From the NCBI GenBank assembly GCA_034086985.1, contig JAXDZG010000009.1, forward strand, positions 1 to 64,000: a DNA stretch of 64,000 bases, in the 5' to 3' direction. This DNA comes from Phascolarctobacterium_A sp034086985. GTDB lineage: Bacteria > Bacillota > Negativicutes > Acidaminococcales > Acidaminococcaceae. A model generated the notes under the pieces. It saw only the letters and a list, made by a program, of their open reading frames with translations, made no database searches and was not told where the DNA came from. Shown here piece after piece: positions 43,174 through 52,243 of the stretch (positions within the stretch are counted from its first letter, which is position 1; each line of letters opens with the position of its first letter). The position numbers were made by a program, and so were the translations under genes.

Positions 43174-44142
43174 TCAATTGTTGCCAGCAGGCAACATAAC
43201 ACTAATCAAATGCCTTTTAATAACTACTTTTAGCCCACTAAGCAAGTTTACATCAAATGATTTCAAAAATTCTCTTTTCAAAGAATCATAGCCTACACTC
43301 GTTAAACTAAATACATTTCTAATATGGCCAGCTAAGCTCTTCAACAAGAATTTTCCGCATATTAAATTTGAAAAATCATCGCCATTAATGCCCTTATATA
43401 GTATTGTTATGCCATATATTCTTTCATTATAATTAGGAATATGTTTTCTGCTCTCCTCTATAATAGCTTCAATTCTATCTTTCATTACAGTCCCGTTATT
43501 ATTGTTCAAACACCTATCAGCATTAGAAGTATTCTTATTGGTTTTATACAATTTATTTTCTAACCAATACATGTTTTCGCAAGCATAATTTAAAAATAAT
43601 CTTGCTGAATCCCCTACAACATGACCCTTCCATGCCTCAAAATCTAACATTTGTCTTATTGTTTCATAATCCTTGTACTCATAACCTAGCACCTCACGAT
43701 TACATTCACTAAGGTTGTACCTAATATAGTCCTGTATATAAAGCACCGATATAGCTTCGCTTAACAGATAGCTTTCAATATTATATTTTTCTAAATAAAT
43801 TACATCAGTATCATGTTTCATATCCTGGGAATTGATATACCTATCAAAATCTCCATCAAGTAAATACACAAACTTTTTTTGAGCGGTAGTGTTATTCTTT
43901 CTATTATGCTCATATCGTTCTATTACCATCTTTTTGCTTCCAGCGGCAACTACGTGCACATAAGAAAATATATCTGCTTTTAGCTCTGATATTGGAAACA
44001 TGCGTAATAGAATATGTCTATAGACATTCTCATTATCAGTATCTTCAACATAAAGAATAATAGGTTTATTGGTATCTTCAACAAATAATCCCCTATTTTC
44101 TTTTCCTGTTGCTGAAAACTGAAATTCACTATCTTTAAGCAT
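43174..44142 (-). CDS. ariB: PARIS effector AriB-like TOPRIM protein (DUF4435)
   Basis: About 322 residues. The N-terminal core shows a TOPRIM-like pattern: acidic IILYVEDTDNENVYRHIL, then the D-x-D strand VYLLDGDFDRY, as in DUF4435/AriB. The rest is helical with no known motif. In PARIS, AriB is held by the AriA ATPase and released when AriA senses a phage anti-restriction protein, then cuts host tRNA. The gene overlaps ariA by about 8-20 nt (ATG 44142 or 44154), so both are made together. Confidence 0.75.
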   Translation of the reverse strand: MLKDSEFQFSATGKENRGLFVEDTNKPIILYVEDTDNENVYRHILLRMFPISELKADIFSYVHVVAAGSKKMVIERYEHNRKNNTTAQKKFVYLLDGDFDRYINSQDMKHDTDVIYLEKYNIESYLLSEAISVLYIQDYIRYNLSECNREVLGYEYKDYETIRQMLDFEAWKGHVVGDSARLFLNYACENMYWLENKLYKTNKNTSNADRCLNNNNGTVMKDRIEAIIEESRKHIPNYNERIYGITILYKGINGDDFSNLICGKFLLKSLAGHIRNVFSLTSVGYDSLKREFLKSFDVNLLSGLKVVIKRHLISVMLPAGNN

Positions 44143-45472
44143 GATTCTCCACATCTTTTCTCTTCGTTAATCTAAACAACTTATCTCTGTATTCAGCAAC
44201 AATTTCGGGAGAGTGAGTAGCAAAGATTATTTGTACGTTAGGTGCAATCTCACGAATTTTGCTAACGAAGATACGCTGCCAAAGCAAATGCAGTGATAGC
44301 TCGGGCTCATCCACCATGAATATGGCATTTTGGTCATTAATTTCGAATACTAAATATGTAAATAGTATTAATATCTGTTTTTCACCAGACGACAATGCAT
44401 CTAAAGTAATTCTATCTCCATACCTATTAATAATGTATACTTCTCTATTACCTTCTATAACTAGGCGTTTGTCATCATCAGAACCATTTTGGAAAAAGTC
44501 ATTAATTGCTTTCAAAAAAATGTCTATAGAACGTCTTGCATCCCTCTTTTTTTCTTCAAGTTCATCCGCTAATTCAGTAACTTTTTCTAATCTATAAACA
44601 GATTCAAGCTTTAAACATAAACTATAATAGTCATCGTATTTATTTTCTTTTATATACCTACCAAATTCATAAACATGCATAGATATGTCATCAAAGATTC
44701 CATTGTAAGTATCTATTTCATCTTCTTTGATTAAATTGAAATTATTCAATACTTGAACGTACCTGTCCCTAATCCTACAGATTGTACCTACAAGATCATG
44801 TGTACGTTCAATAACAGTAAACATATTAGTTATATTTTGTTGGGCAAACTGTAACGAAAATGAGCGCAGTGTACTATTACGAAACTCATCATTTAGTAAA
44901 GAAATTTTGTATTCTGTTTCAGAATACTTTGCTTTAATAATCTCTTCCACCTTATTAATTGGATACTTAATTACTTTCCTATCAATATATTCTCTACTTC
45001 TAGTTCTCTGAGGATAGTGATCATCGTCAAATTTAAATTCTAATCCCCTATCTAAAGGTAAATATACCCTTTTAAAGCGATTTTTAATATCAACTAAAAC
45101 TGGATGTAATGCATATAATCTCTCATTATCTACAGCATGAAATATATTATTAAACTCGTAAACTCCCTGTGTAAATTCTTTTGTAATTCCATTATCATTT
45201 AATATATATTTTTTACGATTTTTATTCAATGTGCTAATAACACGCAAATAACAGTCTTTGTCATTATCGTTCTTATATGTAAGCTCCACTGACTTAAAAT
45301 CATATTCAAACAATCCGCCAATATTGCCACTTGTCAAATGAGAGAGTATATTTAACACAGTTGTCTTGCCTGAACCATTAAGGCCATAGATTATAGTAAC
45401 ATCACTATTAAATTCGACTTCATAGTCATAATGCTTATAGAGCTTCTTTATCTTAAGTTTGCATAGTGTCAT
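44135..45472 (-). CDS. ariA: PARIS sensor AriA-like AAA/ABC-type ATPase
   Basis: 445 residues. Walker A GLNGSGKTTV at 30-39, a long helical insert (about 140-340), ABC signature LSSGEKQILILFTYL, Walker B AIFMVDEPELSLH and the switch IIFATHSPEI. This is the AAA_15/AAA_21 layout of AriA. With the DUF4435 gene directly downstream, a PARIS-type pair is the best call; other ATPase-TOPRIM/OLD-like systems are the alternative. The ATG follows AAGGAG. Visible AT-richness suggests transfer. Confidence 0.78.
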   Translation of the reverse strand: MTLCKLKIKKLYKHYDYEVEFNSDVTIIYGLNGSGKTTVLNILSHLTSGNIGGLFEYDFKSVELTYKNDNDKDCYLRVISTLNKNRKKYILNDNGITKEFTQGVYEFNNIFHAVDNERLYALHPVLVDIKNRFKRVYLPLDRGLEFKFDDDHYPQRTRSREYIDRKVIKYPINKVEEIIKAKYSETEYKISLLNDEFRNSTLRSFSLQFAQQNITNMFTVIERTHDLVGTICRIRDRYVQVLNNFNLIKEDEIDTYNGIFDDISMHVYEFGRYIKENKYDDYYSLCLKLESVYRLEKVTELADELEEKKRDARRSIDIFLKAINDFFQNGSDDDKRLVIEGNREVYIINRYGDRITLDALSSGEKQILILFTYLVFEINDQNAIFMVDEPELSLHLLWQRIFVSKIREIAPNVQIIFATHSPEIVAEYRDKLFRLTKRKDVENHA

Positions 45473-45568
45473 TACGACTATCTCCTTTCTGTTTCAAAAG
45501 GTATTATTTGTTGTGTATAGCCTCATTCATGCAATCATATAGCTTGCATAAAAAACACAGCTCCAGCA

Positions 45569-45633
45569 TTTAAAATAGCCTTAGCTATGATTCTCCTACC
45601 GCGAAACGCGGCAGGAAACATATGTTCTATTAG
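45569..45633. repeat. Direct repeat flanking the defence island, right copy
   Basis: Matches 40249-40312. Here the hairpin is stronger (CCGCG-AAA-CGCGG). It lies in the 157-bp gap between ariA and galE. Its right end runs into the galE stop region. Confidence 0.65.
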
Positions 45634-46646
45634 ATCTCATACCCATTAGGATTCTTCTGCTGCCAGTTCCATGCATCTTGGCACATATCTGCCAAGCTCC
45701 GCTTTGCTTTCCACCCTAATAACCTCGCAGCCTTGTCCGCATTCGCCCAACACTCTGGCAAATCTCCTGCACGCCTAGGGCCTATTTCGTATTTAATCTT
45801 CACGCCAGTCGCAGCTTCAAATGTCTTGATAATATCCAATACACTGTAGGGCGTTCCTGTACCAATATTAAATACTTCCACACCCTTGTGCTCTGCAGCA
45901 TACTCTATAGCCTTTACATGGGCCTGTGCTAAATCCACAACGTGAATAAAATCACGCCTACAAGTGCCGTCGGGAGTATTGTAATCGCCGCCAAATACAG
46001 TTAAATGGTCTCTTTTTCCTACTGCTACTTGTGTCACATATGGCATCAAATTATTTGGAATTCCCTTAGGATCTTCGCCTATCAGTCCAGACTCATGCGC
46101 ACCTACAGGATTAAAATACCTTAACAACACCACGCTCATTTCAGGATAGGCCTTGGCCACATCCTCCAATATCTGCTCCATCATATACTTGGTCCAACCA
46201 TATGGATTGGTGCAGCCGCCTCTCTTCATGGTTTCCATGCAAGGCATACTGCACTCCTCGCCATACACGGTAGCAGAGGATGAAAAGACAATATTCTTCA
46301 CCCCAAAACCACGCATGCATTCCAGCAAGGTCAAGGTCGTATCTATGTTATTTCTGTAGTACATGAGCGGATGTTCAATAGATTCACCAACTGCTTTTAA
46401 ACCAGCAAAATGAATTACACAGTCAATAGAGTTTTCGCCAAATGCTTTTCTAAGTCCATTTTTATCCTTAATATCTAATTCATACAGCTTTAAACTTTGA
46501 TTAGTAATCCTTTCTAGTCTATGAATGACCTCTATACTACTATTGCAAAAATTATCCGCAATAATGACATTATGACCAGAAGCCATCAAAGCATACGTAG
46601 TGTGGGAACCAATATAACCAGCTCCCCCAGTTAATAATACTCTCAT
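45630..46646 (-). CDS. galE: UDP-glucose 4-epimerase GalE
   Basis: About 338 residues. SDR fold with N-terminal MRVLLTGGAGYIGSHT, the YGWTKYMMEQ active-site motif (YxxxK), and RDFIHVVDLA. It interconverts UDP-glucose and UDP-galactose, probably to supply surface polysaccharide. The ATG at 46646 fits the family N terminus; the frame is open 33 bp further. It is intact, in contrast to the broken genes upstream. Confidence 0.97.
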   Translation of the reverse strand: MRVLLTGGAGYIGSHTTYALMASGHNVIIADNFCNSSIEVIHRLERITNQSLKLYELDIKDKNGLRKAFGENSIDCVIHFAGLKAVGESIEHPLMYYRNNIDTTLTLLECMRGFGVKNIVFSSSATVYGEECSMPCMETMKRGGCTNPYGWTKYMMEQILEDVAKAYPEMSVVLLRYFNPVGAHESGLIGEDPKGIPNNLMPYVTQVAVGKRDHLTVFGGDYNTPDGTCRRDFIHVVDLAQAHVKAIEYAAEHKGVEVFNIGTGTPYSVLDIIKTFEAATGVKIKYEIGPRRAGDLPECWANADKAARLLGWKAKRSLADMCQDAWNWQQKNPNGYEI

Positions 46647-46679
46647 GTAAAACACCCCACAAGGTACCAAAAGATACAA

Positions 46680-47092
46680 TCAATATTGTCCCTTTTCTTT
46701 ATAATTAATCTTTTGTATTAAATTCAATTTATTGTAAATAATTGAATAGGGGGGATATCGTGTGTAACAATACAACCAGCTCCAATTACAGAGCCCTCTC
46801 CTATCGTAATCCCACCCAGTAAAATAGCATAAGCACCTATCACGCAATCTTTTTCTATATGCGGAGCTTCCGAAAGTATACCAATCCTTTGACCACAACA
46901 AACATGGTGCTCAATCCAAACATTATCATCTATTATTGTTTTTGGATGAATAACAACACCTAATGCACCGTGGTTAAACTTTACTGATTTGGCAATTCTA
47001 GACTCCATTGGAATATCACAATGATATAAAATTCTAAAGATCATATTTAGTAACCTGTTTTTTCGAGAAAAACAATACATTAAACTAAACAA
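46680..47092 (-). pseudogene. Serine-acetyltransferase-like hexapeptide transferase, frameshifted
   Basis: The open frame (46724-47092, 122 codons) has left-handed beta-helix repeats (VVIHPKTIIDDNVWIEHHV, then CVIGAYAILLGGITIGEGSVIGAGCIV). It ends early as HDIPPIQLFTIN. The family normally continues HDIPPYSI; that sequence and about 20 further residues (IIYNKLNLIQKINYKEKGQY) are encoded one frame over, to the stop at 46680. One extra base in the C6 run (G6 on plus, 46749-46754) would restore it. It is either a phase-variable gene, a recent mutation or a sequencing error. Confidence 0.8.
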
Positions 47093-47206
47093 CTCCTTAC
47101 CTCCATTCTGGCATGCCTACAAAAATTGAAAATCCTATATAGTTGGCATCAATTCTGATCATTAATAATTGATTAGTTTATATTCATGTTTCTAATATAT
47201 ATCTTA

Positions 47207-47320
47207 TTAGTCATTCCTTTTTATTTCAAATGTTCTACTTAACCCTTGTGCCACAGTAAATAACGAGTGCCAGCCCAATCTTTTAATTTTATCTGTATTC
47301 AGTAATGCATAATCGGCCTT
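47207..47320 (-). pseudogene. 3' fragment of an SDR-type nucleotide-sugar epimerase
   Basis: In a frame different from the upstream ORF, minus-strand codons give KADYALLNTDKIKRLGW, then HSLFTVAQGLSRTFEIKRND and a stop. This is a typical C terminus of NAD-dependent sugar epimerases (...K-L-G-W-x-P...E-G-L). No start or Rossmann domain remains. It abuts the truncated aminotransferase. Confidence 0.65.
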
Positions 47321-47751
47321 GTGTCATACAACACAGCTGTTGAAGTCTCATCAACATTAACGAGTAATCCAGTAAATTTTTGATTGTCATACTCGTAGAG
47401 TCTTTCTCTAGTCAATCCTTTCCCATGTTCCAGTTTCAGAACAACGTGAGGAATTTCATGAATATCACATAGATCTACAAATCGTTGGCCAAAACTGCCA
47501 CCGTTAATTACAAGTAACTTATCATTCTTCGTGAAACAATTCATCACGACGGCTTCCATGGATCCAGTGCTAGAGCATGTCATGAATACCGCTCTAGATC
47601 CTTTAGGTGCCTTTGAATATTCAAGCATATATTTTTCGTTTTCTAGCATTACAGAAGAAAACTCAGTTGTTCTAAAATATGGAACCTGTTCTGCTCCGAT
47701 TGACCGAACCGTACTAGATGACATGACAGGTCCCACAGTAAAATTAAGCAT
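47299..47751 (-). pseudogene. 5' fragment of a class V aminotransferase
   Basis: Starts MLNFTVGPVMSSSTVRSIG with its own AAAGGAGG site, then TCSSTGSMEAVVMN and LLVNVDETSTAVLYDT. It resembles the N-terminal 140 residues of alanine-glyoxylate or 2-aminoethylphosphonate transaminases. A full protein has about 360 residues. The frame ends right at the junction with the epimerase fragment (47320), and the PLP lysine region is gone. Confidence 0.75.
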
Positions 47752-48324
47752 AAAAGATCCTCCTTTATTTAATGTGGAATCCCCTATTACTTCCCTGCTA
47801 TATAGCCCAACACATACACTATCAATCTTTAAAGTAAGAAAAGCTTTCCTTATATCATCATTAACATAAACAATACTATTCTTTTCTTCTATATGCTCTA
47901 GAACATCATCATTGCTAGTCTCCATGTACTTAACCATAGCAACATCAGCATTGCACTTTGTTATCTGAGTATAGAGTCTTTTGATCATATTTTTATCTAT
48001 ATAATCATCAGAATCTATAAAAGAAACAAATCTTCCCGTACACTTATCTAATCCTGCGTTTCTAGCAGAAGAAGCACCGCCATTAGCCTTGTGTATTACT
48101 TTAATATTCAAATACCTCTTTTTATAATCATCGCATACTGCTGGTGCATTATCTGGCGACCCATCGTCCACTAGTATTATTTCTAAATTCTGATAGGTTT
48201 GATTTATAATACTGTCAATGCATCTACACATAAACTTCTCAGTATTATAAACGGGAACAATAACAGATATTAAATCATCATCTTTGCATAACAATTTTAA
48301 CTGATCCTTTTTTTTAACAATCAT
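47752..48324 (-). pseudogene. 5' fragment of a family 2 glycosyltransferase, fused in frame
   Basis: ATG 48324 starts a GT2 catalytic domain: ISVIVPVYNTEKFMCRCIDS, LVDDGSPDN, KANGGASSARNAGL and FIDSDDYID (DxD). After about 190 residues it runs without a stop into the aminotransferase start at 47751, so the ORF 47299-48360 encodes a chimera. A normal GT2 of this type has 300 or more residues. It overlaps the upstream glycosyltransferase fragment by about 11 nt. Confidence 0.75.
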
Positions 48325-49048
48325 TCTTAAACCACATCCCTTTAATAGTTCCAAATCCATAACTTAAATGTAATAGTAGGAAAATAAAAGGCAAAAAAAA
48401 CAAAAAATAGTTACTTCTATTTCTATAAATCGCTAAAGCTGTCATAGTAATGGCTAAAACAATATATAGTATCCACATAAATACAGCAATTTGAGGTATC
48501 TCGTACCAGGCCATAACGCATGTCAATAAAATGCCAATTACAAATATCATAGGAACAAAATGATACTTCTCCAAACATTTTGGACAAATCCAGAATGTTT
48601 TGCCTATCCAATATCCATTAGCAAATTTCTGTTTTAGCATTTTAAATAATGTATTACGCACATATTGGTATGAATAAATTTTGGGTGAATAACAAATCTT
48701 ATAACCAGCTTTTCGTATTCTATAATGAAACTCGTTATCTTCTGTACGGCCTAAATCTACATTAAATAAGCCTACATCATCTAGAACACAACGTCTATAA
48801 GCTCCATGAAATAAAGATTTAACATAACTAGGCTCTGTACTTCTTCTATACGATGCTATGCTACTCCCAAACATTGAATTCTCAGCAGCAAGCAAAAACT
48901 CCGCCCATTTGGTCTCTTTGTCTACTATGGTGAATCTAGGTCCTCCAGTTACATATTCACCTTTATCCTGTAACTCCAAATTTTTTGAAATGAAATTATC
49001 AGGAATCTTTGCATGAGCATCAATACGAAATAATACATCCCCTTTAAA
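48314..49048 (-). pseudogene. ExoA-like membrane glycosyltransferase, 5' truncated
   Basis: The frame from 49048 reads FKGDVLFRIDAHAKIP, then LELQDKGEYVTGGPRF and TEDNEFHYRIRKAGY, followed by three membrane segments (FVPMIFVIGILLTCV and others). These are the second half of a GT2 such as succinoglycan-type ExoA. The nucleotide-binding half is missing. An internal ATG at 48979 gives a 221-codon frame that may still be read. The left junction is with a DegT-type aminotransferase. Confidence 0.8.
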
Positions 49049-49854
49049 AGGCCAATGCCTGCCATAATATCCGTCATATTACATTTGAACCAAGGCCCTA
49101 CAATGTCATACTCCCAAGCGCCCAGCTTAGTTTTAGCCAAGGCATCCTTGGATTGGCCGTGCAAAGACAGCAGCTGCAGCTTGTGGTAAATCTCTTCATC
49201 ATCAATGCCGGGAATAGACTTCCAAGTGAGAGCACCACCCTCAGCAGTAGTAAAATTTTTTACTGCATGGAAGCTAAAGGAGCTGAAATCAGCAATAGAA
49301 CCGCACATCTTGCCATGCCAGCTAGCGCCAAAGGCATGAGCTGTATCAGCACAAATAGCCACTCTACCGATTGCCTTTTGAATCTTATTGGCAGGTTGGA
49401 AAAGTGCTTTTTTCTTCTCTACAATGTCAAAAATCTTGTCATAATCGCAAGGCACACCACCAAGATCTACAGGGATTATAGCCTTGGTTTTTTCGGTGAT
49501 AGCTGCTTCCAGCTTGTCATAATCCATTTCAAGGCAGCCTTCTTGGACATCAACAAAGACAATCTTTGCTCCCACATGGTCCACAATAGAAGCTGAAGCA
49601 GAATAAGTATAAGCAGGTACAATTACCTCGTCCCCAGGTCCAATACCCAAAACACGCAGTGCCATTTCACCGCATGCAGTCTGGCTATTCAAGCATACGC
49701 AGCGGTTAACGCCAACATAAGCAGCGATTTCCCTTTCCAGCTCTTTGGTTTTAGGACCAGTGGTAATCCAACCGCTTTTTATAGTATCTGCAACCTCTTG
49801 AATCTCTAACTCACTCATATCAGGAGGAGAGAAAGGAATGTTCATCTTTTTCAT
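49049..49854 (-). pseudogene. DegT/DnrJ/EryC1 aminotransferase, 3' truncated
   Basis: The N-terminal 268 residues are normal: SGWITTGPKTKELE, EVIVPAYTYSASAS, DTAHAFGASWHGK and the PLP-lysine region SFSFHAVKNFTTAEGGAL. After NMTDIMAGIGL the frame enters the glycosyltransferase fragment and ends about 30 residues later at 48949. The family has about 380 residues, so the C-terminal domain is lost. It would have aminated a sugar nucleotide made by the 4,6-dehydratase upstream. Confidence 0.85.
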
Positions 49855-49913
49855 TTTGTACAGCCCTCTTTCATGTATTAATAAAATATATAATAATTTG
49901 GTTTATTGGAAAC

Positions 49914-49958
49914 TCCTCAGTCAGCTTCGCTGACAGCTCCCCTTTAAAGGGGAGCCAC
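49914..49958. repeat. REP-like double hairpin, copy 2
   Basis: GTCAGC-TTC-GCTGAC (49920-49934) next to the perfect 20-bp palindrome GCTCCCCTTT-AAAGGGGAGC (49936-49955). Same two-hairpin plan as 23491-23536 in argB-argD. It lies between the dehydratase and DegT genes. Confidence 0.7.
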
Positions 49959-49973
49959 TCTGGAAGCTTTACT

Positions 49974-51938
49974 TTACTTAATCACTCTTACATTCTGCAT
50001 TTCAGCGGATTGTTCAGCCTTGCAATTTACCTCTTCCGGAGTCCTATAGGTCGGAACTACTTTTCTCATGGCTGCTCTAACTTTTTCATCATCATTGGAT
50101 GCCAAAGCATCTCGCAAAAGTGCTAACCTATCAGCCAAGTCTACTATGCTAATCGGCTCGTCCTTTTCGATAAAGATTAAATCGTTATCGGTTTTATGAA
50201 GGGTTTCGCTTTTCACCAGCAGCTCTTCATATAATTTCTCACCTGGTCTCAAGCCAGTCTCCACGATATCTATATCTCGGAAGGGCTCCAAGCCGCTCAG
50301 CTTAATCATATTCACAGCTAAGTCGTAAATCTTTACCGGCTGCCCCATATCGAGGACGAATAATTCGCCATTCTTGGCAATAGCACCGCTGTGTAAAACC
50401 AGTTGGCTAGCTTCAGGAATGGTCATAAAGTAGCGGATAATCCGCTTATCTGTAATCGTAATAGGCCCACCATTAGCAATCTGCCGCTTGAAGAGTGGGA
50501 TAACGCTGCCAGCGCTACCCAGCACATTGCCAAAGCGTGTATCGCTGAAGACAACTTTGTTGCCCTTTTTGGCGGAGTGAGCCCTCGCGATAATCTCGCA
50601 CATGCGCTTAGTCGCGCCCATAATATTGGTGGGATTAACAGCTTTGTCAGTGGAAACCATCATAAAACGGCCTACGCCGTATTCTTCACAGAGTTCGATA
50701 CAATTCAAAGTGCCAAAAACGTTGTTTTCCACGGCCTCAATGCAGTTCTTCTCCATCAACGGAACATGCTTATGGGCCGCAGCGTGGATTAAAATATCCG
50801 GATGATACTCTTCCATTACTCTACGCATAGCAGTCTCGCTGCAAATAGAAGCGATTTCAACCTTGAAGTTTAGCTTGTCACCATAGAGCAGCCTGAGCTC
50901 CTGCTGCAGGTCATACACGCCATTCTCGTAAATATCCAGAGCGATAACCTGCTTCGGGGACATCTTCGCCACCTGACGGCACATCTCGCTGCCAATGGAG
51001 CCACCGCCACCGGTAACCAAGATAACCTTATCCTTATAATAAGAGCTTACCAGCTCGTTATTAACCACAATGGGCTGACGGAAAAGCAGCTCGTCAATAT
51101 CGAACTCACGCAGCATACGCTTGCCACTCTTAGCCACGTCAGCTACAGAAAAGTCGTACACCTTCACCTTATAGCCAGCTGCTTTGTACAGCTTAAATAA
51201 GGTGTCTTTTTTCGTATTAATAATATTAGTAATGGCGAAAACAATCTCTTGCACGCCATAATCCTTCAAATCCTCCAGACCATCCTCGCCCTCGGTCAGG
51301 ACTGGTAAGCCCATCACCTCGCGACCCGTCTTAGTGGAGTCCTGGTCGATAAAGCACACAGGCACATAAGCAGCGCTGTCGTTACTCAAAAGCTCATCCG
51401 CCAGCACCGCGCCCAGTCGGCCGGCGCCCAAAATAGCGATGCGAATACGCTTATTCTCATTACGGCGCTCCTTGATCACATTGTCACCAGCGAATAACAA
51501 AAGCAGCCAGCGCAAAAACTCACCCTTCTTAGTGCGCCGTACCCCAAAGCGGTAGCAATAACGGTACATCAGCCGCATACCCACAGCGCCCAGCAGATTC
51601 AAAAGCATAATAATCAGCCAGCGCTGGCTGGTCATATGCTCTAGGCCTAAGCCGTATTTAAGGGGCCAATAAAAGCACAGAGCGATTAAATCCGTAGCGA
51701 AAAGACGCATATACACATGCACGCCGCCGTAGCGGATAATCATACTGTAAACCTTGCCCACAGTACGGCAAACCAAAAGACACAGCAGTGCCGCCACAGC
51801 TCCTACAGTAAATTCCTGCAGGGAACTGCCAGCAAGGCCATAAGTAGTCACGATAAAAGATATTACAATGGCGTAAATCACCACATCGTAAAACATCAGC
51901 TGCCATCTAATTCGCATTTTTTCCACTAACTTCATCAT
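49974..51938 (-). CDS. Nucleoside-diphosphate-sugar 4,6-dehydratase (PglF/WbpM/CapD type)
   Basis: About 654 residues. Four N-terminal membrane helices (about 15-125), a first Rossmann region (ILGAGRLGAVLADELL) and a second SDR domain with VTGGGGSIGSEM, HAAAHKHVPLME and RPGEKLYEELL. These proteins make UDP-4-keto-6-deoxy sugars at the start of bacillosamine/fucosamine-type pathways. The start is the ATG at 51938 or the next one. The promoter upstream has a G7 tract in its spacer. Downstream aminotransferase and glycosyltransferase genes are broken, so the product may have no dedicated pathway left. Confidence 0.92.
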   Translation of the reverse strand: MMKLVEKMRIRWQLMFYDVVIYAIVISFIVTTYGLAGSSLQEFTVGAVAALLCLLVCRTVGKVYSMIIRYGGVHVYMRLFATDLIALCFYWPLKYGLGLEHMTSQRWLIIMLLNLLGAVGMRLMYRYCYRFGVRRTKKGEFLRWLLLLFAGDNVIKERRNENKRIRIAILGAGRLGAVLADELLSNDSAAYVPVCFIDQDSTKTGREVMGLPVLTEGEDGLEDLKDYGVQEIVFAITNIINTKKDTLFKLYKAAGYKVKVYDFSVADVAKSGKRMLREFDIDELLFRQPIVVNNELVSSYYKDKVILVTGGGGSIGSEMCRQVAKMSPKQVIALDIYENGVYDLQQELRLLYGDKLNFKVEIASICSETAMRRVMEEYHPDILIHAAAHKHVPLMEKNCIEAVENNVFGTLNCIELCEEYGVGRFMMVSTDKAVNPTNIMGATKRMCEIIARAHSAKKGNKVVFSDTRFGNVLGSAGSVIPLFKRQIANGGPITITDKRIIRYFMTIPEASQLVLHSGAIAKNGELFVLDMGQPVKIYDLAVNMIKLSGLEPFRDIDIVETGLRPGEKLYEELLVKSETLHKTDNDLIFIEKDEPISIVDLADRLALLRDALASNDDEKVRAAMRKVVPTYRTPEEVNCKAEQSAEMQNVRVIK

Positions 51939-52041
51939 CAGCAACTCTCCAAACTCAGGTCATCTACTATCCAGCTACTTCTATTCTCATAACCTCAACT
52001 TTTCACATTCATTGCAAATACTGATACAGTTTATCAATGTT

Positions 52042-52069
52042 ATTATAAACCCAAGTCCCCCCCAGTCAA
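52042..52069 (-). promoter_or_regulatory. Dehydratase promoter with a G7 tract in the spacer
   Basis: On the minus strand -35 TTGACT (52064-52069), 16-bp spacer that begins with seven G (52057-52063), consensus -10 TATAAT (52042-52047). Gain of one G would give the optimal 17-bp spacing. Confidence 0.65.
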
Positions 52070-52204
52070 GCTAAAATCCACATCGAGTGGATTTAGCTTG
52101 GCAGCACTCCGTGCTGCAAGCAGGTTACAAAAAAGCCCAAGTCAGTACAAAAAGCTCATATTAGGAACAAAAGATGTGCAACCTGCACAAGAAGCAAAAA
52201 AGGC

Positions 52205-52243
52205 ACAAAAAAGCCCATGTTAACAATTAAGCTAACATGGGCT
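52205..52243 (-). terminator. Terminator of the DUF927 gene
   Basis: Perfect 11-bp stem AGCCCATGTTA / TAACATGGGCT with a 10-nt loop; the minus strand continues in TTTTTT. It starts about 15 nt after the stop. Confidence 0.9.
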
